NCBI RefSeq assembly: GCF_024704385.1
Contig: NZ_JAJDFX010000002.1
Coordinates: forward strand, 3,596,001-3,660,000
Length of the DNA stretch: 64,000 bases
Source of the DNA: Cellulomonas sp. P24
Lineage (GTDB): Bacteria > Actinomycetota > Actinomycetes > Actinomycetales > Cellulomonadaceae
Direction: 5' to 3'
Shown: piece after piece, positions 10,707 to 21,100 of the stretch
Numbering within the stretch: the first letter of the stretch is position 1
Layout of the letters: each line of letters begins with the position of its first letter
Made by a program: the position numbers and the translations under genes
Notes under the pieces: model-generated
The model's database searches: none
What the model was told of the DNA's origin: nothing
What the model saw: only the letters and a program-made list of their open reading frames with translations

Positions 10707-12969
10707 ACGCCGCTGCCCGGCCGAGCCCCCACCGGATCGGTCGCGCAGGTGCGCTCGTCGACGTCGTCGTGCTCGTCGGTGCGCTCGCCCTCGCCCTGAC
10801 GCCTCTCGTGCCGGTGTTCGGGGCGGGACCTGCGTGGCGTGCGATCGCCGCCGGCCTGGCCCTCGGCACGGGGGTCGCCGCCCTCGGCGCGTGGCGGCGG
10901 TGGACCGGCCTCGGCGTGGTCGCGGTCCTGGTGCTCGTCTACTTCGGCATCGGTGGCGCCGTCGCCGCCCCGCGGATGATGACGGCCCACGTGCTGCCGA
11001 GCGGTGCCGCGCTCACCGGCCTGGCCGCCGGGGTCGTGACGTCGTGGAAGCAGGTGCTGACGCTCGACCCGCCGCTGGGCGACACCGGCACCGTGCTGGT
11101 CGCGCCGTTCGTCCTGGCACTGTGCGGTGCGGCGCTCGCGCTCGGTGCGGCGTGGCGCTCCCGGGCTCGAGGTGCGCGTGCGGCCGCTGCCCTCGTGCCG
11201 CCTGCCGTGCTCGTCGCCGCGGTGCTGCTCGGGACCGCGACCGCCGTCGTCCCGCTCCCGGTGGGGCTCGTGCTCTCGGTCGGGCTCGTCATCTGGGCCG
11301 CATGGCGTACCGGTGGCCTGCAGCCGCGCCGCGCACTGTCGCTGGTGGTGGTGATCGGCGTGGCCGTGGGGTCCGGCACGGTGCTCGGCCCGGTCGTGGG
11401 CGGCGAGTCGGCACGGTACGTGCTGCGCGACGAGATCACCCCGCCGTTCGACCCTCGCGACTTCAAGAGCCCGCTGTCCGCCTTCCGACGGTTCGTGAAG
11501 GAGCAGAAGGACACCGACCTGCTGACGGTCACCGGGCTGCCGAAGGGGGCGACCGTGCGGCTGGCCACGCTCGACGCGTTCGACGGGGTCGTGTGGAACG
11601 TCGCAGGAGGGCGCGCCGCCGAGGGCTCGGGGGAGTTCCGCCGGGTCGGCAGCACGATCGCGGAGACGGTGCGTGGGGAGCCCGTGACGGTCGGCGTGCA
11701 GATCCGCGCGCTGTCCGGGGTGTGGCTCCCGACCGTCGGCGACGCCACCTCGTTCCGTTTCACCGGTGCCGGTGGGACGGCCGAGCGACTGCGCTACAAC
11801 GACGCGACGGGGGCTGCGGTCCTCACCGGCGGGCTGTCCGACGGGGTGTCCTACACGATCGACGCCGTGCTGCCGCCCGTTCCGGACGACACCGAGGTCG
11901 GTGGTGCGCCTGCGGCGAACGTGGTCCTGCCCCCGGCGGTGGACGTCCCGGACGTGGTCGGGGTGCGTGCCGCCGAGATCGCCCGGACGGCCGGTGCCCC
12001 CGTCCTGGTCGCGCGGAGCCTGCAGAAGGCCCTCGCCGACAAGGGGTACTTCAGCGACGGCCAGACCGACGCGGGCGAGTACCCGTCGCTCGCCGGTCAC
12101 GGTGCGAACCGGATCGCGACGCTGCTCGGCGGGGGGCTGATGGTCGGCGACGGCGAGCAGTACGCCTCGGCGATGGCGCTGATGGCCCGGCAGATGGGGC
12201 TGCCCGCGCGTGTCGTCCTGGGGTTCGTCCCGACGGACGCCCAGGCCGGGGCACCGTCCATCACGTTCACCGGCGCGCAGGTCCAGGCGTGGGTCGAGAT
12301 CGCGTTCGCCGGGTACGGCTGGGTGCCGTTCTACCCGACCCCGCCCGAGAGCCGGACGCCCCAGAAGGACACCCAGGCGCAGCAGCCCGAGGCCGACCCG
12401 CAGGTGCTGCAGCCGCCGCCACCGCCCGCGCCCCCGGTGAACGCGCCCAACGACGACCTCGAGCAGCCCCAGGTCGACGAGGCGCGTCACGCGGGCCAGG
12501 GGACATCGGTGTGGCACACGGTCGCCGTGGTGGGGGGCTCGCGGCGTTCCCGCTCGTGCTCCTCGTCCTGCCGGCGGCGCTGGTGCTCGGTGCCAAGCGT
12601 CGTCGGCTGCGGCGGCGTCACTCGGCACCGGACCCGGTGACCCGGGTCGTGGGCGGTTGGTCGGAGGTCCTGGACGCCGCGCGTGATCACGGTCGCCCGC
12701 CGCCGCCGCTGGCGACGCGCCGGGAGATCGCGCTCGCGCTCGCGGGGGACACCGGTGCGCGCGTGGCGACGGCGGAGCCTGCGGTCTGGCTCGCGCTCGC
12801 GGACCGGACCGACGAGGCCGTGTTCGGTGCACGTCCGCCGGACGACGCCGCGGTGGACGCGTACTGGGCGGACGTGGCGACGACGGTCGCAGCGCTGGAC
12901 CACGGGATGTCGCGGTGGCGGCGGCTGCGGGCGAGGCTGTCCCTCGCCTCCCTCCGGCGAGTCCGCTGA
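10703..12969 (+). CDS. Membrane transglutaminase-like protein, catalytic triad replaced (frameshifted near C terminus)
   Basis: GTG 10703 overlaps the previous stop. About seven membrane helices fill residues 10-235. An extracellular transglutaminase-like core follows, then a Pro/Gln-rich linker, a last membrane helix and a cytoplasmic tail. The frame breaks at the G run 12532-12537; restoring one G gives exactly 756 codons and a helix beginning GGLAAFPLVLLVLPAALVLG. In the core, the usual GxCEQFA motif reads GDGEQYA, the usual HAW reads QAW, and the usual FDPTP reads FYPTP. Cys, His and Asp of the expected triad are therefore Gly, Gln and Tyr. The fold is recognisable but crosslinking or protease activity is unlikely. 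It corresponds to tgm in PFNA clusters. Confidence 0.82.
12532..12537 (+). other. Frameshift site in the transglutaminase-like gene (G run)
   Basis: Six G in a row. Before the run the frame encodes VAVV; after it the old frame gives Arg/Ser-rich nonsense ending in a premature stop at 12640. The neighbouring frame gives a textbook membrane helix, a basic stop-transfer stretch and a tail running to 12969. Adding one G joins them. Confidence 0.8.
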
Positions 12970-12980
12970 GGGCGCACGCG

Positions 12981-13880
12981 ATGCCGACCTCAGGAGTGCG
13001 TGGTGCGGGGCGGACCCGCCGCGTCGCAGCGAAGAAGCGTCTCGTCGCCGCGTGGCGTCGCCTCGGCGTGGTGCTGTCGGCGGCGGTCTCGGGCGGCCGT
13101 GTCGCTCCGCGTGCACGGTCGACCGCCTCGGACTGGACGACGCTTGCGTGGCGACCCGCAGACCTGACGGACCCGACGGACCTGACGGACCCGACGGACC
13201 TGACGGACCCGACGGACCCGACGGACCCGACGGGAACGACGGGGACGACGGGGACGACGGGGACGACGGACCCGACGAGCCCGACGGTCCCCACAAGGAC
13301 GACAGCGGTGTCGGTGCACCGGCCGGACGCCGCTCCGGCCGATCCGCGGCCAGGCGCCGCCTCTGTGGGTCTGGTCCCGTCACCGCCGCGCCACGGACCC
13401 GAGGCACCGGTCGTCGCGGCCCGGCCGACCCCGGAGGTGATCGCGCGCGTGCCCGACTTCCCGGCGCCGGCGACGGACCCGCCGGCAGGGACGTCGCCGG
13501 GCGAGGGCGACCCGGGGCACCCGCGCGGGATCGGCGCGCGCGGCGCGGCATCGGTGCGGATCGATCTCTCCGACGGGCGCAGGATCACGATCCGGGGGAC
13601 CGCGCTGCTCGGGCGTGACCCGCGACCGGCGGCGGGCGAGGGGGTCGCCCAGCTCATCACCGTCCGCGACCCGGCGCGGTCGGTCTCGTTGACGCATCTC
13701 GCGCTCGTGGTCGACGAGCGCGGTGCGTGGGTCGTCGACCGGGGGTCGACGAACGGCACCGTGGTCACGCTCCCGGACGGCCAGCAGGTGATCTGCGTGC
13801 CGAGCACCCGGGTGCGGGTGCGCAGCGGGGCCCGGGTGCTGCTCGGTGACGTCTCGTTCGTCGTCGCGCTGCCCGGGTGA
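12981..13880 (+). CDS. FHA domain protein with Asp/Thr/Pro repeat linker
   Basis: Protein of 299 residues from ATG 12981, 11 bases after the transglutaminase-like stop; an open frame upstream to 12915 is less likely because it lies inside that gene. It has a basic N terminus (RRVAAKKRLVAAWRR), then a 42-residue tract built from D-L-T, D-P-T and G-T-T triplets, a Pro-rich linker and a C-terminal FHA domain (residues ~195-299: LLGRDP, SLTHLALVV, RGSTNGT). It is last in the kinase operon. The Thr array beside an FHA domain suggests a phosphorylation target that could be read in cis or trans; that is inference. Confidence 0.83.
   Translation: MPTSGVRGAGRTRRVAAKKRLVAAWRRLGVVLSAAVSGGRVAPRARSTASDWTTLAWRPADLTDPTDLTDPTDLTDPTDPTDPTGTTGTTGTTGTTDPTSPTVPTRTTAVSVHRPDAAPADPRPGAASVGLVPSPPRHGPEAPVVAARPTPEVIARVPDFPAPATDPPAGTSPGEGDPGHPRGIGARGAASVRIDLSDGRRITIRGTALLGRDPRPAAGEGVAQLITVRDPARSVSLTHLALVVDERGAWVVDRGSTNGTVVTLPDGQQVICVPSTRVRVRSGARVLLGDVSFVVALPG
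13161..13286 (+). repeat. Tandem array of fourteen 9-base units inside the FHA gene
   Basis: Fourteen consecutive 9-mers of the form GACCTGACG, GACCCGACG or GGGGACGACG-like variants run without interruption. The first six alternate in an 18-base super-unit (GACCTGACG GACCCGACG). Because the unit is a multiple of three, copy-number change keeps the frame and only lengthens or shortens the Thr-rich linker. On the other strand the tract reads as a collagen-like Gly-Pro-Ser frame, which is a by-product. Confidence 0.92.
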
Positions 13881-13946
13881 CGCGGGTGAGTCCGGCCGTT
13901 CGGCGACGTCAGGAGCCTGCGGGCGGCTTCCGATCCGTGGACGTGC

Positions 13947-13977
13947 TCGACAACGGGCGGGGGCCTGCGCGTACAGT
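13947..13977 (+). promoter_or_regulatory. Probable leuA promoter
   Basis: A -10 hexamer TACAGT lies at 13972-13977 and a weak -35 TCGACA at 13947-13952, with a long 19-base spacer. Transcription would start about 7 bases after the -10, at or next to the GTG of the leader peptide (13985), making the leader mRNA effectively leaderless. Confidence 0.5.
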
Positions 13978-13984
13978 GTCGACC

Positions 13985-14038
13985 GTGTGCTACGCGCAGC
14001 CTCTGCTGCTCCTTCGTCGCCGCGGCGAGTCCTTCTAG
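13985..14038 (+). CDS. leuL: Leucine leader peptide (attenuator)
   Basis: A 17-codon frame encodes MCYAQPLLLLRRRGESF. Four consecutive Leu codons (14003-14014: CTG CTG CTC CTT) precede a hairpin whose left arm overlaps codons 12-16. It sits 75 bases before leuA. Leader peptides rich in the codon of the end product are the classical sensor for attenuation: at low Leu-tRNA the ribosome stalls and changes the downstream RNA fold. The GTG start falls about 7 bases after a -10 box, and no ribosome binding site precedes it. Confidence 0.75.
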   Translation: MCYAQPLLLLRRRGESF

Positions 14039-14055
14039 CCGGACTCTCGCCGCGG
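14020..14055 (+). promoter_or_regulatory. Attenuator hairpin upstream of leuA
   Basis: CCGCGGCGAGTCC (14020-14032) pairs with GGACTCTCGCCGCGG (14041-14055), giving 13 base pairs with a 2-base bulge and an 8-base loop containing the leader stop codon. A weaker second stem (GTCGGT 14058-14063 with ACCGAC 14080-14085) follows. No U-run follows either, so control could be Rho-independent without a T tract, Rho-dependent or translational. Confidence 0.65.
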
Positions 14056-14074
14056 TGGTCGGTGTGCCGGCTGA

Positions 14075-15859
<1,785 letters not shown>

Positions 15860-15909
15860 GGTACCGGGCCTTCGGGGCCGCGGATGAGACCTGGGGCGGT
15901 GGTCATGGC

Positions 15910-17541
15910 ATGACCGCACCGCGCGACCTCGTCCTCGTCGGCGAGTTCGGTCCGTTCGACGCGCTCGCCGACGACGCCCATGCGGCGTACGTCGGGGGAC
16001 GGGCCGAGCAGGCGGTCCTCCTGTGCCGCGCCCTGGTCGCGCTGTGCCGTGCCTCGGGGGACCGGTTGACCGAGCGGTACGCCTGGTTCATCGCCGGTCT
16101 GGGGCTGTGCGAGCTCGGGCGCTACGACGAGGCGTTCGGTGCGGCGGAGAGCCTGGTCGCCATCTCACCCGGCCGTTACCTGCCGTTCTGGAAGGCGAAG
16201 GCCCTCGCGCTGCGCGCGAACGCGAGCGCCGGGCGAGGCGATGCGGCCCGGGCGATCGACGACCTCGCCCATGCGCAGGTGCTGCTCGGAGAGCTGGACG
16301 GTCGGTCCTACAACCAGCTGTCCGGCGCGACGATCACGGGCATCGGGATGCGCAGCATGATGCTCTACGAGGCGAGCGACGACCTGCTGACCCGTGCTGC
16401 GGTCATGCTCGGGGGACGCGGTCGCGCGAACGTCCTCAGCGAGTCGCTGCTCACCCACGCCGAGTGGGGCTCGCTGCTGGTCCTCGTCGGTGACGACGAC
16501 GGTGCCGCGCCGCACTTCGTGACCTGCTTGTCCCGGGCGACGCAGATGCGCCGGGCGCTCCAGGAGTCGGAGGGCGACCCGAGCCTCTCGGCCGTCGCGG
16601 AGTGGGGCCGGCTCTTCGCCCTCGAGATGCTCGGTGCCCACGGCGCCGTCGCGACGGCGTTCCGGCTGATCGTCGACGACATCCCGCTCGGCCCGCACCG
16701 GTCCGAGCGGATCCTTCGATCGCTCGCGTGCGGTCGCGCGCACGTCGCCCTCGGCGACCACCGCCGTGCCCGGGACTTCCTGACGACCGCGTGGGAGGCG
16801 GCGACCCAGACCAACCGGGTGATCTGGTCGTCGATGGCGGACGTCGCGCTCCAGGAGCTCGACGTGATCGAGCACGGGCCCCATCCGGCGCTCGAGCGGG
16901 CGTCGACCCGGTTCCAGCAGCTGCTTCGGCAGCGCTGGACCGAACGGTCGGCGTGGTTCGACGGGCTGGACGCACGGGTCCGTGCGCTGAGGCTCGCGAG
17001 CGAGGCCGAACGCGCGACGCTGCTCAGCCGTCAGGACCCGCTGACCGGCCTGTACAACCGTCGTGCGCTCGCCGACCGGCTCGCGGCGGCTCGCGGCGAG
17101 CAGTCCGCGGTGATGGTGGACATCGACCACTTCAAGCGGGTCAACGACACCCACTCGCACGTCATCGGCGACCAGGTGCTCATCGCGGTCGGCGAGATCC
17201 TGACGCGTACGGTGCGGGTCGAGGACCTGCCGGTGCGGTACGGGGGCGACGAGTTCCTCGTCCTGCTCCGCCCCGAGGTCGGCGTCGACCCGACGCACGC
17301 TGCCGAGGCGCTCGCGCTGCGCATCCAGCACGAGGCGCGCGCATTCGACTGGTCGACGATCGCCCCGGGGCTGCGGCTGTCGCTGTCCGTCGGAGTCGCT
17401 GCGACGAGGTCGCCGCGTGAGGTGATCTCCGAGGTCGACACGTCGCTCAGGCTGGCGAAGCAGGCCGGGCGGGATCAGATCATCGTGCGGATCCACGGGA
17501 TCGGCGACGACGAGTACACGGTGTCGCGCGTCCCCGGCTGA
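15910..17541 (+). CDS. Diguanylate cyclase with TPR-like sensor region
   Basis: Protein of 543 residues from ATG 15910. Residues 1-370 are Ala/Leu-rich helical repeats resembling TPRs, with no membrane helix. The C terminus is a GGDEF domain: [12 protein letters not shown] near 377, [19 protein letters not shown] near 400, and an intact YGGDEF with GGDEF at 445-449. RVED lies five residues before GGDEF, matching the RxxD inhibitory site, so product feedback is expected. It would make cyclic di-GMP from two GTP in the cytoplasm. No EAL domain is fused and no phosphodiesterase is nearby. The input signal is unknown. Confidence 0.93.
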   Translation: MTAPRDLVLVGEFGPFDALADDAHAAYVGGRAEQAVLLCRALVALCRASGDRLTERYAWFIAGLGLCELGRYDEAFGAAESLVAISPGRYLPFWKAKALALRANASAGRGDAARAIDDLAHAQVLLGELDGRSYNQLSGATITGIGMRSMMLYEASDDLLTRAAVMLGGRGRANVLSESLLTHAEWGSLLVLVGDDDGAAPHFVTCLSRATQMRRALQESEGDPSLSAVAEWGRLFALEMLGAHGAVATAFRLIVDDIPLGPHRSERILRSLACGRAHVALGDHRRARDFLTTAWEAATQTNRVIWSSMADVALQELDVIEHGPHPALERASTRFQQLLRQRWTERSAWFDGLDARVRALRLASEAERATLLSRQDPLTGLYNRRALADRLAAARGEQSAVMVDIDHFKRVNDTHSHVIGDQVLIAVGEILTRTVRVEDLPVRYGGDEFLVLLRPEVGVDPTHAAEALALRIQHEARAFDWSTIAPGLRLSLSVGVAATRSPREVISEVDTSLRLAKQAGRDQIIVRIHGIGDDEYTVSRVPG

Positions 17542-17612
17542 TCGACGGGTCGATGCGCGCGCACCGGGCGTGGGACCGTCGGGGCGGCCCGGACGGGGTG
17601 GATGATGGTCCG

Positions 17613-18344
17613 GTGAGCCTCTACCGTGACGAGGCGATCGTGCTGCGGACCCAGAAGCTCGGGGAGGCGGACCGGATCGTCACGCTCCTGACCCGCACCC
17701 ACGGCAAGGTCCGTGCGGTGGGCAAGGGCGTCCGCCGGACGTCCTCACGTTTCGGGGCGCGGCTCGAGCCCTTCATGCAGATCGACGTCCAGCTGCACGC
17801 CGGGCGCAACCTCGACATCGTCACCCAGGTCGAGACCCTCGGTGCGCACGGTCGGGCGCTGAGCGAGGACTACGCCCTCTACACGGCCGGGGCCGCGATG
17901 CTCGAGACGGCCGACCGCCTCGTCGAGGCGGAGCACGAGCCGGCGGTCCCGCAGTACTGGCTGCTGGCCGGTGCCCTCCGCGCCCTCGCCCAGCGCGAGC
18001 ACCTGCCGGGGCTCGTCCTCGACTCGTACCTCTTGCGCGCGCTCGCGATCGCGGGCTGGGCTCCGAGCTTCACGGAGTGCGCGCGCTGCGGGAAACCCGG
18101 ACCGCACCACTCCTTCTCCCTCGGGCACGGTGGGGCGGTGTGCTCGTCGTGCCGGCCACCCGGGTCGACCTCGCCGGCCCCGGAGACGTTCGTGCTGCTT
18201 GCCGCCCTGCTCAGCGGCGACTGGGCGGCCGCGGAGGACAGCGACGACCGTCATCGACGTGAGGCGGACGGTCTGGTGTCGGCGTTCGTCCAGTTCCACC
18301 TCGAGCGCCAGCTGCGCTCCCTCCGCATGGTCGAGCGCGTCTGA
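17613..18344 (+). CDS. recO: DNA repair protein RecO
   Basis: Protein of 243 residues starting at GTG 17613, where the [28 protein letters not shown]-terminal OB fold begins. A C-terminal zinc cluster CARCGKPG...CSSC is present near residues 155-180. RecO loads RecA onto SSB-coated DNA with RecR. A -10-like GATGAT at 17601-17606 leaves 6 bases before the GTG, so the mRNA may be leaderless. The stop shares a base with the ATG of the next gene (TGATG), the usual recO-uppS order of actinobacteria. Confidence 0.95.
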   Translation: MSLYRDEAIVLRTQKLGEADRIVTLLTRTHGKVRAVGKGVRRTSSRFGARLEPFMQIDVQLHAGRNLDIVTQVETLGAHGRALSEDYALYTAGAAMLETADRLVEAEHEPAVPQYWLLAGALRALAQREHLPGLVLDSYLLRALAIAGWAPSFTECARCGKPGPHHSFSLGHGGAVCSSCRPPGSTSPAPETFVLLAALLSGDWAAAEDSDDRHRREADGLVSAFVQFHLERQLRSLRMVERV

Positions 18345-19240
18345 TGGCACGGTCCCGTCCGCGCTCCGAGCCGACGGCTCCGCACGTGGTGATCCCGCCC
18401 CCGCGGCACCCGAGCGGGGCGACGGCGCCTGCCGTCCCGCGCGAGCTCGTCCCGCAGCACGTGGCGATCGTGATGGACGGGAACGGGCGGTGGGCGAACG
18501 AGCGCGGCCTGCCACGCACCGCCGGTCATGCGGCGGGGGAGGCCGTGCTGCTCGACGTCGTGGCCGGGGCGATCGAGATCGGCGTCCGGCACGTGTCCGC
18601 GTACGCGTTCTCGACCGAGAACTGGAAGAGGTCCCCGGAAGAGGTCCGGTTCCTCATGGGGTTCAACCGTGACGTCCTGCGCCGTCGACGGGACACGATG
18701 CACGACTGGGGGGTGCGTGTCCGGTGGGCGGGACGCCGACCACGGCTGTGGCGTTCGGTGATCGCGGAGCTCGAGGAGGCCGAGCGGCTGACGCGGGACA
18801 ACGACGTCTGCACGTTGACGATGTGCGTGAACTACGGCGGACGGGCCGAGATCGCCGACGCGGCGAAGGCGATCGCGCGCGAGGTCGCGGCCGGCCGGCT
18901 CGACCCCGAGAAGGTCACCGAGAAGACCGTCGCGCGCTACCTCGACGAGCCTGACCTGCCGGACGTCGACCTGTTCATCCGGTCGTCGGGCGAGCAGCGC
19001 ATCTCGAACTTCATGATCTGGCAGTCCGCGTACGCCGAGCTCGCGTTCCTGGACGAGCCGTGGCCGGCGATCGACCGGCGTCACCTGTGGCGTGCGGTCG
19101 AGGACTACGCCCGTCGGGACCGCCGGTACGGGGCTGCGATCGACGCGCCCGTGGGGACCGGACGGGCGCGAGGCGGTGTACCGGTCGACGGTGAGTCGGG
19201 CAGCGGCGCGGCGGACGGTGGCACGCGACCCTGGTCGTGA
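18344..19240 (+). CDS. uppS: Isoprenyl transferase (cis-prenyl diphosphate synthase)
   Basis: Protein of 298 residues. [24 protein letters not shown] (positions ~39-62) is the substrate-binding signature with the catalytic Asp, and [20 protein letters not shown] matches the C-terminal conserved region. It adds isopentenyl units in cis to build the polyprenyl diphosphate that carries cell-wall precursors. The enzyme is soluble or peripherally bound to the membrane. Product length (C50 or C55) cannot be told from the sequence. The last ~35 residues are low-complexity. It is convergent with znuB; the 106-base gap (19241-19346) shows no clear terminator. Confidence 0.95.
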   Translation: MARSRPRSEPTAPHVVIPPPRHPSGATAPAVPRELVPQHVAIVMDGNGRWANERGLPRTAGHAAGEAVLLDVVAGAIEIGVRHVSAYAFSTENWKRSPEEVRFLMGFNRDVLRRRRDTMHDWGVRVRWAGRRPRLWRSVIAELEEAERLTRDNDVCTLTMCVNYGGRAEIADAAKAIAREVAAGRLDPEKVTEKTVARYLDEPDLPDVDLFIRSSGEQRISNFMIWQSAYAELAFLDEPWPAIDRRHLWRAVEDYARRDRRYGAAIDAPVGTGRARGGVPVDGESGSGAADGGTRPWS

Positions 19241-19346
19241 CCTGCGGGTCGTGTGCCGCTGGTCGTGACCCGTCGTCGTGGCGCCGGCTGCCGCGCCGTG
19301 ACCCCACCGGCGACCGTGACGTGCGGACCGGTCTCGTCGTGTGCGG

Positions 19347-20261
19347 TCAGACCTCGACCGAGATGTCGTCCCGGGGCGCGTCGATGCGTCGTGCCCAGCC
19401 GGAGCGGCCTCGCCGGGCCCCGATCACCCGGCACCCGAGGTAGATGAGGAACGAGATCGTCGTGACGTAGGGGCTGATCGGGATACTCCCGCCGAGAGCG
19501 AGCAGGATGCCGCCGACCGCGCTGACGACGGCGAACACCACGCTGAGGACCGGGACCCACAGCGGTGACGCCGTCACTCGCACCGCGGCGGCGGCGGGGG
19601 TGACGAGCAGCGCGAGCACCAGCAGGGCGCCGACCACCTGGACCGCCATCGCGACAGCGAGGGCAAGCAGCACCATGAAGACGAGGGAGAGCGGGCCGGC
19701 GGGCACGCCGCGGGCTGCTGCGACCTCGGGGTCGACGCTCGAGAACATCAGCGGGCGCCAGATCACCGCCATGCCGATGACGACGACGGCCGAGGTGCCG
19801 AGGAGCCAGGCGAGCTGCGGGTTGTCCACGGCGACGATCTGACCGGTGAGCAGGCCGAACTTGTTGGCCGAGCGACCCTTGTACAGCGCGAGGAACAGCA
19901 CTCCGAGGCCGAGCGCGAACGGCATGAGGACCCCGGTGATCGAGTTGCGCTCCCTGGCCCGTGAACCCATCGCCCCGATGATCACCGCCGCGACGAGCGA
20001 GCCGATGATCGCCCCGAGCGAGACGTTGACGGACGCGAGGAGCGCGGCGGCGCCGCCGGCGAACGAGATCTCGCTGACCCCGTGCACCGCGAACGCCATG
20101 TCGCGGTTCATCACGAACACCCCGACCAGCCCGCCGACGAGGCCGAGCGCTGCGCCGGCGATGAGCGAGTTGTGCACGAGGCCCAGGAGCTCGCCGTAGT
20201 TCTGGAACGAGAAGAGCTGGTGCCAGAAGTCCTCCGCCGGGACGACGGTCCACACGGTCAT
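19347..20261 (-). CDS. znuB: Zinc/manganese ABC transporter permease
   Basis: Protein of 304 residues with about eight membrane helices, of the ABC-3 permease family for Zn or Mn. The start is ATG at 20261, overlapping the ATPase stop (ATGA), although the open frame extends further upstream. Residues SGVSEISFAGGAAA-type helix and LLVLALLVTPAAAAVRVT are typical of the family. It is last in the operon. The C-terminal tail (RRGRSGWARRIDAPRDD) is basic and cytoplasmic. Confidence 0.92.
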   Translation of the reverse strand: MTVWTVVPAEDFWHQLFSFQNYGELLGLVHNSLIAGAALGLVGGLVGVFVMNRDMAFAVHGVSEISFAGGAAALLASVNVSLGAIIGSLVAAVIIGAMGSRARERNSITGVLMPFALGLGVLFLALYKGRSANKFGLLTGQIVAVDNPQLAWLLGTSAVVVIGMAVIWRPLMFSSVDPEVAAARGVPAGPLSLVFMVLLALAVAMAVQVVGALLVLALLVTPAAAAVRVTASPLWVPVLSVVFAVVSAVGGILLALGGSIPISPYVTTISFLIYLGCRVIGARRGRSGWARRIDAPRDDISVEV

Positions 20262-21100
20262 CGTGGCAGCCTCTCGATGTGGTGGTGCGTCTCGTTGGAG
20301 CCGCCGACGATCACGATCCGGTCGTGCACGCGGAGCGCGTCGACGGGGGTGCCGTACAGGCGGGTGAGGGTGTCGGAGGTCAGGACGTCGTCGGGCCGGC
20401 CGATCGCATGGCCGGCCGGGGCGACGTACAGGACGCGGTCGACGACCGGCAGGACCGGGTTGATCTCGTGCGTCACGAAGACCACGGCCGTGCCGTGCGA
20501 GCGGCGCCGGTCGTCGATCAGGTCCACCACCTGGCGCTGGTGACCCAGGTCCAGCGAGAGCAACGGCTCGTCGCACAGGAGCACGGCCGGGTCGGTGGCG
20601 AGCGCCTGGGCGATCCGCACGCGCTGCTGCTCCCCGCCGGAGAGGAGGCCCACGGGGACGTCGGCGTACTCCGAGGCCCCGACGGCGTCGAGCAGCTCGT
20701 CGACGCGTCGTCGGGTCTCACGTCGGTGGCGCAGGCCTGCCAGGCCCCACCGGTGCCCGTCGATGCCCATCCGGACGAGGTCGCGCGGCCGGACCGGGGT
20801 GATCGGGTCGACGAGCCGCTGCTGCGGCACGTAGCCGATCGCGCAGCATCGCTTCCCGGGCGTGTCACCGAGCACGCGCAGCCGTCCGGTGCTGAGCTGC
20901 TGGAGCCCGAGCAGGACGCGCAGCAGGCTCGTCTTCCCGGAACCGTTCGGGCCGAGGACGGCGAGGAACTCGCCGGGGGCGACGGCGAGGTCGATGCCCG
21001 ACCACACGGTCCGGTCGCCGAACGCCAGTCCGGCGGCCTCGAGCTCGAGGACCGGCGCCTCGGCGTCCGTCGCCAGGCTGCTGGTGGTCTCGCGGGTCAC
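20258..21100 (-). CDS. znuC: Zinc/manganese ABC transporter ATP-binding protein
   Basis: Protein of 280 residues from GTG 21100, which overlaps the znuA stop (GTGA). Walker A is GPNGSGKTS, the Q-loop region is GYVPQQR, the signature LSGGEQQRV, Walker B VLLCDEPLLSLD and the H-loop VFVTHE; all are intact. An unbroken frame runs into it from upstream only because of the frameshift in znuA. It powers import of Zn or Mn with the permease downstream. Confidence 0.94.
   Translation of the reverse strand: MTRETTSSLATDAEAPVLELEAAGLAFGDRTVWSGIDLAVAPGEFLAVLGPNGSGKTSLLRVLLGLQQLSTGRLRVLGDTPGKRCCAIGYVPQQRLVDPITPVRPRDLVRMGIDGHRWGLAGLRHRRETRRRVDELLDAVGASEYADVPVGLLSGGEQQRVRIAQALATDPAVLLCDEPLLSLDLGHQRQVVDLIDDRRRSHGTAVVFVTHEINPVLPVVDRVLYVAPAGHAIGRPDDVLTSDTLTRLYGTPVDALRVHDRIVIVGGSNETHHHIERLPR

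Noticed and set aside
12990-13551. Collagen-like Gly-Pro-Ser repeats on the minus strand
   Set aside because: They are the antisense reading of the 9-base repeat in the FHA gene, which has the conserved domain and the better codon pattern.
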